Assembly: GCF_900111025.1 (NCBI RefSeq)
Contig: NZ_FOFN01000004.1
Span: 205,720 to 269,719, forward strand
Origin: Hyunsoonleella jejuensis
Lineage (GTDB): Bacteria > Bacteroidota > Bacteroidia > Flavobacteriales > Flavobacteriaceae
Direction: 5' to 3'
DNA length: 64,000 nt
Numbering within the stretch: the stretch's first letter is position 1; every line of letters begins with the position of its first letter. Positions 31,485-39,507 of this stretch are shown piece by piece. A program made the position numbers and the translations under genes. The notes beneath the pieces are model-generated. The model saw only the letters and a list, made by a program, of their open reading frames with translations, was not told where the DNA came from and ran no database searches.

Positions 31485-32629
31485 AAATTACCAAAGTAGA
31501 ACTGTTTAAAGTTCCACCTAGGTGGTTATTTGTAAAAATAACAACTAAAGGTGGACTATTCGGTTGGGGAGAACCTGTTGTTGAAGGTAAAGCCGACTCC
31601 GTTGCAGCATGCGTTAAAGAACTTGAACAGTATTTAATTGGAAGAACCGCAAATAATATTGAAGACATTTGGCAGGTATTATATCGAGGAGGATTTTATA
31701 GAGGCGGAACAATTTTAATGAGTGCCATTTCCGGAATTGATCAGGCTTTATGGGATATAAAAGGTAAACATTTAGGTGTTCCTGTTTTTGAACTCTTAGG
31801 TGGTGCGGTTCGACAAAGAATGAAAATGTATTGTTGGATTGGTGGAGACGACCCTAAAGTGGTATTGGAACAAGCAAGAGAAAAAATGAATCAGGGCTAT
31901 CGTGCCGTAAAAATGAATGCTACTGGCCCAATGCGATGGGTATCTTCTATTAAAGATATAAAAATGGTAGCAGATAATATGAGGCTGCTTAGAGAAGAAT
32001 TTGGTTATGAGTTAGACGTTGGCTTAGATTTTCATGGAAGAGTGCATAAACCTATGGTTAAAAGGCTTATTGATGAACTTGCGCCTTACGATCCCATGTT
32101 TATTGAAGAACCTGTTTTAAGTGAAAATAATGATGCTCTAAAGCACATTTATTCTTACACTAGTATACCCATTGCAACCGGAGAACGCATGTTATCTAGG
32201 TGGGACTTTAAAGATGTTTTACAACAAGGTGTTGTAGATATTATTCAACCAGATTTAAGTCACGCTGGTGGCATCTCTGAAGTGAAACGCATTGCAACCA
32301 TGGCTGAAGCATATGACGTTGCCCTTGCGCCACATTGTCCTTTAGGCCCCATTTCACTTGCTTCTGCACTGCATATAGATTTTTCCTGTGCCAATGCTAC
32401 AATTCAAGAAAGCAGTCTCGGAATTCATTATAATAAGGGATTTGATTTATTGGATTATGTAAAAAATCCTGAAATATTCGATGTTAAAGATGGTTTCATG
32501 GACTTATTTACCCAACCTGGTCTAGGTGTTGAAATAGATGAGGAAATTCTAAAAGAAGGTCAAAAAATTGGTCATAATTGGGCTAATCCTATTTGGAGAA
32601 ATGATGACGGAACTTTTGCTGAATGGTAG
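31472..32629 (+). CDS. Enolase-superfamily sugar acid dehydratase, galactonate dehydratase-like
   Basis: This 385-residue mandelate racemase/enolase-superfamily enzyme has the capping domain (EITKVELFKVPPRWLFVKITTKGG) and a TIM barrel. Metal ligands fit the family: D in GLDFHGRVHKP, E in MFIEEPVLSEN and E in IATGERMLSRWDF. The catalytic His pair candidates are in DFHGR and LAPHCPLGPIS. The C-terminal NPIWRNDDGTFAEW is characteristic of D-galactonate dehydratase (DgoD). The expected reaction is galactonate to 2-keto-3-deoxygalactonate. With the upstream kinase and aldolase it makes a complete De Ley-Doudoroff-type branch. A related acid (for example gluconate or an anhydrogalactose product) remains possible. 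Confidence 0.87.
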   Translation: MEELEITKVELFKVPPRWLFVKITTKGGLFGWGEPVVEGKADSVAACVKELEQYLIGRTANNIEDIWQVLYRGGFYRGGTILMSAISGIDQALWDIKGKHLGVPVFELLGGAVRQRMKMYCWIGGDDPKVVLEQAREKMNQGYRAVKMNATGPMRWVSSIKDIKMVADNMRLLREEFGYELDVGLDFHGRVHKPMVKRLIDELAPYDPMFIEEPVLSENNDALKHIYSYTSIPIATGERMLSRWDFKDVLQQGVVDIIQPDLSHAGGISEVKRIATMAEAYDVALAPHCPLGPISLASALHIDFSCANATIQESSLGIHYNKGFDLLDYVKNPEIFDVKDGFMDLFTQPGLGVEIDEEILKEGQKIGHNWANPIWRNDDGTFAEW

Positions 32630-32787
32630 TAAATCACTGTAAATATAATTTCTAAACTTTCCAATACGTATATTACTAGTAGTACAATATTTCTAATACC
32701 ATATCTTTATGAATAAATAATCTGTGTTCTTACCTGAATGTGAATTCATTTGGCCTTGCTAGGTAAACGTGCGCAACAGGCATTATT

Positions 32788-33801
32788 TTATCTTTTGATT
32801 TCTCCTAATCCGCTACCGCGAACCAACACTTCAACATCTTCTTGTGATACCATATTGGCATCGCCCTCAACGGTATGTTTTAGCGCGCACGTAGCTGCTG
32901 CAAAATTTAAGGCTTCCTTGTCATCTTTTTGATTTGCCAATCCAAATATTAATCCAGCTGCGTAGGCGTCTCCAGTACCCACCCGATCTACGATATGAGT
33001 AACATCGTAAAATGGTGTAGTTAAAAATTCTTTACCGTTCCACATCTTACCTTTTATACGATTGTGAGAAGCACTAATTACCTCTCTATCCTTATCAATT
33101 ATTTTTTGGACTAATGGAAATTTCTTTTGTAAAGCTTTTGCACTTGTAGCGAAATCTGCATCGGGTTGACCAATATTAAAAATATCGTACATATCATATG
33201 TACTAGCGATAACGATATTAGACCCAGCTACTAATTCAGGAATTATCTCTTGTTTTGATAAACCATACTTCCACAAACTCTTTCGAGAGTGAATATCTCC
33301 AGAAACCATAATACCAAGGTCGTTAGCAACTTGGATTGCCTTTAGGCAAGATTTAGCCGCACCTATAGAAACTGCTGGTGTAATACCCGTCCAATGAAAC
33401 CAATCCGCCCCTTGCAAGACCTCTTCCCATTTGATCATTTCTGGATGTATTTTTGAAAAAGCTGAATCCTCTCTTTCATAAACTACTTCACTTGAACGAT
33501 GTACTGCGCCTTTTTCCAAAAAGTAAAGCCCCATTCTAGAATCTCCATACAAAATGTAATCTGTATCTATCCAGTGGTGTCGTAAATATTGTGTTGCAGA
33601 TCTACCGATAAGATTATCTGGAAGCCGAGTGACATGGCAAGCCTTCATGCCCATGTACGCCAAAGCAATGGCCACATTTGCCTCACCTCCCCCATAATCA
33701 ATATCCAAAGATGTAACCTGGGAAAACTTTGCATGACCGGGAGGTGACAACCGCATCATCACTTCTCCAAATGTGACAATTTTTTTTGTTTTCTGCATCA
33801 T
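32788..33801 (-). CDS. kdgK: 2-keto-3-deoxygluconate kinase of the alginate locus
   Basis: This 337-residue PfkB kinase starts KKIVTFGEVMMRLSPPGHAKF and has DYGGGEANVAIALAYMG and the catalytic signature DRVGTGDAYAAGLIFG. It phosphorylates KDG made from alginate monouronates to KDPG. It is the last gene of the leftward catabolic block (SDR, MFS upstream) and therefore the alginate-dedicated copy, while the paralogue at 29830 belongs to the galactonate-type operon. A 118-bp gap with a 19-bp perfect inverted repeat separates it from the SDR gene, so its expression level may be set separately. Confidence 0.9.
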   Translation of the reverse strand: MMQKTKKIVTFGEVMMRLSPPGHAKFSQVTSLDIDYGGGEANVAIALAYMGMKACHVTRLPDNLIGRSATQYLRHHWIDTDYILYGDSRMGLYFLEKGAVHRSSEVVYEREDSAFSKIHPEMIKWEEVLQGADWFHWTGITPAVSIGAAKSCLKAIQVANDLGIMVSGDIHSRKSLWKYGLSKQEIIPELVAGSNIVIASTYDMYDIFNIGQPDADFATSAKALQKKFPLVQKIIDKDREVISASHNRIKGKMWNGKEFLTTPFYDVTHIVDRVGTGDAYAAGLIFGLANQKDDKEALNFAAATCALKHTVEGDANMVSQEDVEVLVRGSGLGEIKR

Positions 33802-33818
33802 TTTAGCACAGTTTAAAT

Positions 33819-33859
33819 GTATATAGTTCTTGATTTATAATAAATCAAGAACTATATAC
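33819..33859. repeat. 19-bp perfect inverted repeat between SDR and kdgK genes
   Basis: The arms at 33819-33837 and 33841-33859 are perfect inverse complements with a 3-base centre, TAA. No T-run follows on the minus strand, so a standard terminator is unlikely. It lies 18 bp upstream of the kdgK start codon. A long mRNA hairpin that protects or processes the operon message is one reading; a dimeric-protein operator is another. Confidence 0.85.
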
Positions 33860-33919
33860 TACAAAAATTATATTCTAAATAATCCTCTTTATAGGGAAAA
33901 ACAGTATACTAATTAATGT

Positions 33920-34684
33920 TTATATTCCTAATCCTTGTCCACCTCCTACTTGTATAGTCTCAGCTGTCAAAAATGCAGCATCCTTACTTACCAAAAATGA
34001 AATAACAGAAGCCACTTCTTCTGGTTGCCCTAGCCTACCTAAGAGAATGTTATTTTTCCATGATGCAAAAACCTCTGGCTTTGTTGATTTAATTTGTGCA
34101 TGGAATGGCGTATCAATAGTGCCAGGAGAAACCGCATTAACCCTAATACCATATTCTGCCAAATCTTTTGCCAAAGCTCTCGTTATAGCATGAACTGCTG
34201 CTTTAGATGTGCCATAAATACCTGCTCCTGGACCACCAGCGTTCCAGCCCGCTATAGAGGTATAGTTTATTATTGAGGCATTATCACTTTTCTTTAAAAA
34301 TGGTATTGCTGCTCTTGATGCAAAAAATGTTGAATCCAAGTTTAGTGCCATAACAAATCTGTAAAACTCTGTTGTCATGTCTTCAAATCTAGAACGACCG
34401 CCTAGACCTCCAGCGTTATTAACAAGAACATCTATTTTTCCGTATTTTTCTCCAATTTTGGTAATGTTATCTGTTACTTGGTCTTCTTTTGTAACATCAA
34501 AACCATAGTAATCAGCCGTTATTCCTTCGGCTTCAAGTTCTTTAACCCTCTCATTACCTGCTTCATCTTCAATACCATTTAAAATTACGGTGTAGCCATC
34601 TTTACCCAATCTTTTTGCTACTTGAAAACCTATACCACCTGTTGCACCAGTTATTACTGCTATTTTTCCATTTGAATTACTCAT
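33920..34684 (-). CDS. SDR oxidoreductase, probable DEH reductase
   Basis: This 254-residue short-chain dehydrogenase has the cofactor loop TGATGGIGFQVAKRLG (TGxxxGIG), the NNAGG motif, Ser in IINYTSIAGW and the catalytic YxxxK in YGTSKAAVHAI. The end (FLVSKDAAFLTAETIQVGGGQGL) is normal. In alginate loci an SDR reduces 4-deoxy-L-erythro-5-hexoseulose uronate (DEH) to KDG with NAD(P)H, and the flanking kdgK and uronate transporter support that role. SDR membership is certain; the substrate is inferred from context. It is 36 bp downstream of the MFS gene. Confidence 0.9.
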   Translation of the reverse strand: MSNSNGKIAVITGATGGIGFQVAKRLGKDGYTVILNGIEDEAGNERVKELEAEGITADYYGFDVTKEDQVTDNITKIGEKYGKIDVLVNNAGGLGGRSRFEDMTTEFYRFVMALNLDSTFFASRAAIPFLKKSDNASIINYTSIAGWNAGGPGAGIYGTSKAAVHAITRALAKDLAEYGIRVNAVSPGTIDTPFHAQIKSTKPEVFASWKNNILLGRLGQPEEVASVISFLVSKDAAFLTAETIQVGGGQGLGI

Positions 34685-34720
34685 ATTCTTTAAATTTATT
34701 TTATTCTTATTTTATTGAAG

Positions 34721-36007
34721 TTACTCTACTGATTTAATATTTCTTGCAAAAAAATAAATTGCACCCACACCAAGCGGAACAAATATGGCGATTGCTACGA
34801 AAATTGGTGTATATGAAAAGTTTTTTACAATAATAGGGACTAAAAAGTTCATTACGATTACCGAGAAAACACCAATCATACCTCCAAGCCCTGCTAATGA
34901 ACCTACAGATTTTCCGCTAAAGAAGTCACTCGGAAGGGTTTGTACATTACTAATCGCAAATTGAAATCCAAAAAGCACCACAAATACGATTGCAACAAAT
35001 TTTTCAGCTGTATTACCCATTAATACTGTAGCTATTAAACCCAATAGCATTATAACGCCACCAATAAAAATTGTTGTTTTTCTTCCTTTATCTATTGAAT
35101 TTGTTTTAGCAATTATCTTACCTGAAACATATCCCCCTGCAATACTTCCTATGGCTGCACCAACGTACGGCACCCATAAAAACATACCTACTTCTTTCAC
35201 ATTAAATCCATAAACATCAAACAGGTAAATAGGCATCCAACCAACAAATAACCACCAAATTGGCTCTAAAAAGAAACGGCCTATAACTACTGCCCAAGAT
35301 TCTTTAAACGAAAGAATTTCCTTTAAACCTTTACCTTTAGTTTCTTCTGTAGCATCTTGGTCTGCTTTACTTTGACCTTCTAAAATGAATTTTTGTTCTT
35401 CTTGGGTTATCCATGGGTGTTTTTTTGGCCCTGCTTTATTGATTAATAACCAGGGAATTACCCATAGAATACCAAAAGAACCGATTACCATAAAGGTGAT
35501 TCTCCATCCGAATGCCACAAACAAAGCAGCTATAAGCGGTGGTGCAACTACGGAACCTATAGAAGCTCCCGCATTAAATAATCCTTGTGCAATGGCGCGT
35601 TCCTTAATTGGAAACCATTCTGCATTACTTTTTACGGCTCCTGGCCAGTTTCCAGCTTCTGAAATACCTAAAGTACTTCTAAAGAATCCTAGCGAAAATA
35701 AGCCACTTACAGTAGAGTGTAAGAATGAAGATATACCCCAAACGCCAATACTTATAACATAACCTATTCTAGTGCCTACTTTATCAAAAAGTTTACCCGA
35801 AAACAGTTGTCCTAGAGCATAGAAAACCATAAAGATGTTCAAGATTAATGCATAATCATCCTTAGTTAATTGAAGTGAATGCGCTATAGTGCCTTCTTTA
35901 TCAATACCGCCCCACATGATACCAAGAGCGCTCCTATCGATATAATTAATAACTGTTGCTAAAAAAATCAATCCAATGATTGTCCAACGTAAACCTTTTA
36001 TTTTCAT
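34721..36007 (-). CDS. MFS transporter, ACS/ExuT-like uronate transporter
   Basis: This inner-membrane transporter of the anion:cation symporter group has about 12 hydrophobic segments. It starts MKIKGLRWTIIGLIFLATVI, followed by NYIDRSALGI, and has GQLFSGKLFDKVGTRIGY and ISEAGNWPGAVKSNAEWFP, all typical of hexuronate transporters (ExuT). It likely brings monouronate or DEH from the periplasm into the cell. A longer frame begins at 36046, but the extra 13 residues (VVVRMYCLKLRN) are unlike the family, so the ATG at 36007 is chosen (429 residues). An ACCA/TGGT palindrome (36041-36054) lies in its leader. Confidence 0.92.
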   Translation of the reverse strand: MKIKGLRWTIIGLIFLATVINYIDRSALGIMWGGIDKEGTIAHSLQLTKDDYALILNIFMVFYALGQLFSGKLFDKVGTRIGYVISIGVWGISSFLHSTVSGLFSLGFFRSTLGISEAGNWPGAVKSNAEWFPIKERAIAQGLFNAGASIGSVVAPPLIAALFVAFGWRITFMVIGSFGILWVIPWLLINKAGPKKHPWITQEEQKFILEGQSKADQDATEETKGKGLKEILSFKESWAVVIGRFFLEPIWWLFVGWMPIYLFDVYGFNVKEVGMFLWVPYVGAAIGSIAGGYVSGKIIAKTNSIDKGRKTTIFIGGVIMLLGLIATVLMGNTAEKFVAIVFVVLFGFQFAISNVQTLPSDFFSGKSVGSLAGLGGMIGVFSVIVMNFLVPIIVKNFSYTPIFVAIAIFVPLGVGAIYFFARNIKSVE

Positions 36008-36040
36008 ATTTCTTAATTTTAAACAATACATTCTAACCAC

Positions 36041-36054
36041 AACCAATAATGGTT
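36041..36054. promoter_or_regulatory. Palindrome in the MFS gene leader
   Basis: AACCA-ATAA-TGGTT is a 5-bp-armed inverted repeat 34 bp upstream of the MFS ATG. Its half-sites are the outward version of the TTGG/CCAA sites seen before the three PUL operons. Its role is uncertain. Confidence 0.25.
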
Positions 36055-36152
36055 ATGTAAAAAAGGACTGTAAGTTGTTTAATTCTTTTTGTAAACTTCT
36101 ATGAAGAAATATCTTTTTAATGAAGAATTTCTTCCCTCCTAATTTATTTTAA

Positions 36153-36186
36153 CTGAAAAATAAAAGCGTGCAATTTTATTTTTCAG
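36153..36186 (-). terminator. 13-bp perfect hairpin after the GntR gene
   Basis: CTGAAAAATAAAA (36153-36165) and TTTTATTTTTCAG (36174-36186) are perfect inverse complements with an 8-base loop. It starts 7 bp after the GntR stop on the minus strand. Its second arm is U-rich in RNA, so it may end or weaken read-through from the regulator gene into the MFS-SDR-kdgK genes. Confidence 0.6.
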
Positions 36187-36192
36187 ACCTTT

Positions 36193-36903
36193 TTATGCCG
36201 ACTTAATGTTATAGCAATATTGGTACAAAACACTGAAATGATCCTTCATTTTTTGCCTTGCTAAATCAGGCTTTTGTTCTTTAATAGCGTTATAAATTGC
36301 TTTGTGTTCGTCTATTCCAATTACGGCCTGATTTTTATCGCAAACATGATACTTCCCAAAATCAATAATGATTTGTGGTGTTATAGTAAGCATAAACATA
36401 GTCATAGTTGCATTCCCACTTGCTTTAGCTATGGCTAAATGAAACAATAAATCTTCCTGAACAGCATCTTCTCCAGAAAGGACTTTTTCTACATACGCGT
36501 CAAGCGTTTCTTTTATATGCTTTAAATCCTCTTCAGATCGTCTTAAAGAAGCCAACTTTACTGTTTTAAGCTCTAATAATATCCTGGTTTCCACTAAAGA
36601 TTTAAAATCTGGTGACTCTAACCTTAAAATATCATCAATCATTCCATTCATGGCTACTACACCAATATTTGCTACAAACGTCCCACTTTGTGGGATAGAC
36701 TTGAGCAATCCATAGAATTCAAGTTTTTGAATAGCTTCCCTGACATTACTTCTACTTACTCCAAACTTTTCAGATAGCATACGCTCTGAAGGCAACTTAT
36801 CTCCCGGCTCTAAATTTTTATAATTTATGAGCTCTTTTATCTTAGCGATGATAGCATTTTGTACGTTTTGATTATCGCCTATGGTTAATGATTCTAATTT
36901 CAT
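36193..36903 (-). CDS. GntR/FCD regulator, likely alginate-locus regulator
   Basis: This 236-residue regulator has an N-terminal wHTH (about 12-75: IIAKIKELINYKNLEPGDKLPSERMLSEKFGVSRSNVREAIQKLEFYGLLKSIPQSGTFV) and a C-terminal FCD domain (about 90-230). The FCD domain shows ETRILLELKTVKLA and the metal-site pattern DLLFHLAIAKASGN ... HKAIYNAIKEQ ... HFSVLYQ. FCD proteins related to UxuR/ExuR bind ATTGGTnnACCAAT-type palindromes and release DNA when a uronate-derived acid binds. Three tandem sites of that type precede the SusC1, CBM-protein and SusC2 operons, so this protein is the natural candidate repressor. The other GntR in the window sits in the galactonate-type operon. Confidence 0.9.
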   Translation of the reverse strand: MKLESLTIGDNQNVQNAIIAKIKELINYKNLEPGDKLPSERMLSEKFGVSRSNVREAIQKLEFYGLLKSIPQSGTFVANIGVVAMNGMIDDILRLESPDFKSLVETRILLELKTVKLASLRRSEEDLKHIKETLDAYVEKVLSGEDAVQEDLLFHLAIAKASGNATMTMFMLTITPQIIIDFGKYHVCDKNQAVIGIDEHKAIYNAIKEQKPDLARQKMKDHFSVLYQYCYNIKSA

Positions 36904-37027
36904 TTAATGACTTTCTTAAAATTGATATAACAAACTATACCGATAAAATTAAACAAAAAGGATTAAACATCAATTAATTCGGTTTTAAACTGTTATATTA
37001 AATTTATTCATTACAACGGATGACTCC

Positions 37028-37951
37028 TTAATGAGATACCTCTAATTCGTAAAATCTAACTTTTGAATAGGCGCCTTCATCCCTTGATTGAAAGTAATTG
37101 CCTGCTTTAAAGTAATTTTCGAAAACACCCCATCGTCTCATATGGATATTCTCATAAACCTTATATTCATTCTTATTAAGAATAACAACCATTTTACCTT
37201 CTGACACTTTTACCTCTAGTATAAACTTTTTGAACCCCACTTTCTGTTCAAAATTAAAACCTTCATCGTCATCCCATGCTTCTTCATGTAAAATTTCTTC
37301 ATCGGTGGCACTTAGATTTTTAAGCACTTTAGTTTTTACTCTTATTTTCCCATTATCCCAATATATCTTCAAAATAGGTGGTGCATTATTATCATCCGCT
37401 CCTATTAAATCACGCTGTTCGTTTGTTAAACGCCCATGTATTTGCATAATAATAGTACGATGGTATTTACCATCCGAACCCTTTGATGACGCCTCCATTG
37501 CTATTTTGCCTTTCATATATCCTCCTTGAGGAAACGTCCAGTTTACATTATTCTCACCAGTTACCATTTGTTCTCTTAACTCAGAACGCGTATACTTTGT
37601 ATTCTTAGTTTTTGATGCTGTTGGCATTGCATGAAATACGATTGCACCATGAGTAGAGTCTATATACATATATGGCTTTGCTACTTCAATATTGGCAAAA
37701 TCATTAATTTCTGGTGGCTCTATCTCATACGGCTTACCTTTTTCATTAAGTACTGGCAACGTTACTTTCCAATGGCTTAAATCTATATCAGGCAACCGTA
37801 CTTTCTTCTTATTTTTTTTCTTCTTTTTTTGTGTTTTTTCTGTTTTAACATCCGACTCTGTAGCCCTACTTTTCTTTTCTTGAGAAGTAGCGCTAACAGA
37901 TAGAAGTACTATTATTATAATAGCCAATATTTCTTTTCGGAAGTCCTTCAT
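37028..37951 (-). CDS. Alginate lyase, PL7 family
   Basis: This 307-residue secreted lyase has a signal peptide (about 1-24, ILAIIIIVLLSVSATSQ). A Lys-rich linker follows (about 25-52), then a single PL7 jelly roll (about 53-305). The three PL7 motifs are present: RSELREQ, QIHG and YFKAGNYFQ, with catalytic His and Tyr. QIHG (Ile rather than Val) is often linked with preference for guluronate-containing alginate. It cleaves alginate by beta-elimination, outside the cell or in the periplasm. It is the last gene of the SusC1 operon, 36 bp after the PKD/CBM lipoprotein gene. Confidence 0.93.
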   Translation of the reverse strand: MKDFRKEILAIIIIVLLSVSATSQEKKSRATESDVKTEKTQKKKKKNKKKVRLPDIDLSHWKVTLPVLNEKGKPYEIEPPEINDFANIEVAKPYMYIDSTHGAIVFHAMPTASKTKNTKYTRSELREQMVTGENNVNWTFPQGGYMKGKIAMEASSKGSDGKYHRTIIMQIHGRLTNEQRDLIGADDNNAPPILKIYWDNGKIRVKTKVLKNLSATDEEILHEEAWDDDEGFNFEQKVGFKKFILEVKVSEGKMVVILNKNEYKVYENIHMRRWGVFENYFKAGNYFQSRDEGAYSKVRFYELEVSH

Positions 37952-37987
37952 TTTTTAATTTAATTAATCTTCAATAGCTATATAAAA

Positions 37988-39484
37988 TTAAAATCCTGGA
38001 GTAATAATGTCTATATTATCGATAAACACTTCGTTACTACTATCAACAGCATTTAAAGCCCTAACATAAATTACAGCAATGTTTGCTGATGCTTCAAACG
38101 TAAATGTGGTTGTTGTAAACGTATCATTGCTGCTTGAAGATTTAGAACTATTAAAATCATTATCTATTAGATAATAAGCGTCAGTATTATTAGATCGTGC
38201 AGGTTCTGAATTTATAGCCTCTTCAGTAGTAATTTCATTATTTAAAATAAATACCTCTGTATCAATTCCTGCTGCTTCAGATCGTGTATCGATTGTAAAT
38301 GTATATTCCACACCAGGTTCTACAGCTACTAACTGATATAATCTCCGACAACTATTACTTAGCTTTACACCGCGTCCACCTCCTGCATTTGGGCCAAATT
38401 TATTGCCATCACTGGTAGAACCCGGTTGCTCATTCGTACAAAATGTTGCATCTATATAAGCATTTAAATCAGAATTATTCCAAAGCGCTCTATAAGGACT
38501 ATCTATTTCCCCAAGTACATCGTCTATAACAGTGCTATTAGGGGTCATATCCCAAGCATCGGCATTATCACCTGTATTTGAAGTATGATCATTACACTGA
38601 CTATTTTGCACAATAACTTTAAATGTTGCTTCCACACCTCCTACTGGAACTGGTTTAGTAATGCTCCTAGATACACCAGCTGCATTAGTGGTTGTTAATG
38701 TAACATCATAGGTTCCAGGAGCTGCGTAAGTGTGGGTTGGATTAAGCTCTGTTGAGGTATTACCATCTCCAAAATCCCAGCTATGTGAAACGGCTAGAAT
38801 TGAAGCATCCGTAAACTCTGCTGTTAAAGAGGAGGTTGTAAACGTAAAATCTGGAACTGTAGATAATACTAATCCTTCAATATTTTTGCTTATGGTAACC
38901 TCTGCTCCTAAGAAATTAGTTGCTGTTAACTTCACTACAAAAGTTTCTGCTGTTTTATAGCTGTGTACAGGGCTAAAATCAGGATCATCCGTACCGTCTT
39001 CAGAGTTCCACTCAATCGTATCGCCGTCACCAAAATCCCAAACTAAATTACTCGCTCCGTTTGTAAGATTTTCAAAGGTTACTTCAGAATCTACTATGCT
39101 AAAATTGAAATCAACTAAAATAGGTGCTACGTTTGATGTTGCCGTCGCTTCTAAACCATCTGAACTTACAGTAGTAAGTATTACCTCATATAAACCACCG
39201 GTTGAATATTTGTGGTTAGGGTTAGCTTCAGTAGATGTATTGCCATCCCCAAAATCCCAAAGATATGAAACCGCGTCGGTTGAATAACTTCTAAATATTA
39301 TAGATAGATTATCGTTGGCATCAGTACTGGTTGTAAACAACGTATTTGGTTGTATATCATTTATGTTTCCGCTTGGGGGTACAAATTCTTCATAACCACT
39401 ATCATAGCATGATATGAGTCCCAAAAACACAAATAGTAGAGCAAAAAAACTTCTATTCAATTTTTTAATTATTTTATAAATCAT
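37988..39484 (-). CDS. Surface lipoprotein with three PKD domains and a CBM-like domain
   Basis: This 498-residue protein has a lipoprotein signal (FFALLFVFLGLISC, Cys at about 26). Three PKD domains follow, with YLWDFGDGNTSTEANPNHKYSTGG, LVWDFGDGDTIEW ... PVHSYKT and HSWDFGDGNTSTELNPTHTYAAPG. The C-terminal 200-residue domain (about 300-498) has ADAWDMTPNSTV, SPYRALWNNSDL, SDGNKFGP, RRLYQLV, DTRSE and SSNEVFIDNIDI. The same domain occurs in the secreted protein at 52027-52992. In SusCD operons, proteins at this position are surface glycan-binding proteins (SusE/F-like), so alginate binding by the C-terminal domain is likely. No catalytic motif is seen. Confidence 0.85.
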   Translation of the reverse strand: MIYKIIKKLNRSFFALLFVFLGLISCYDSGYEEFVPPSGNINDIQPNTLFTTSTDANDNLSIIFRSYSTDAVSYLWDFGDGNTSTEANPNHKYSTGGLYEVILTTVSSDGLEATATSNVAPILVDFNFSIVDSEVTFENLTNGASNLVWDFGDGDTIEWNSEDGTDDPDFSPVHSYKTAETFVVKLTATNFLGAEVTISKNIEGLVLSTVPDFTFTTSSLTAEFTDASILAVSHSWDFGDGNTSTELNPTHTYAAPGTYDVTLTTTNAAGVSRSITKPVPVGGVEATFKVIVQNSQCNDHTSNTGDNADAWDMTPNSTVIDDVLGEIDSPYRALWNNSDLNAYIDATFCTNEQPGSTSDGNKFGPNAGGGRGVKLSNSCRRLYQLVAVEPGVEYTFTIDTRSEAAGIDTEVFILNNEITTEEAINSEPARSNNTDAYYLIDNDFNSSKSSSSNDTFTTTTFTFEASANIAVIYVRALNAVDSSNEVFIDNIDIITPGF

Positions 39485-39507
39485 AATCTTAGATTTTATA
39501 TCTCTTT

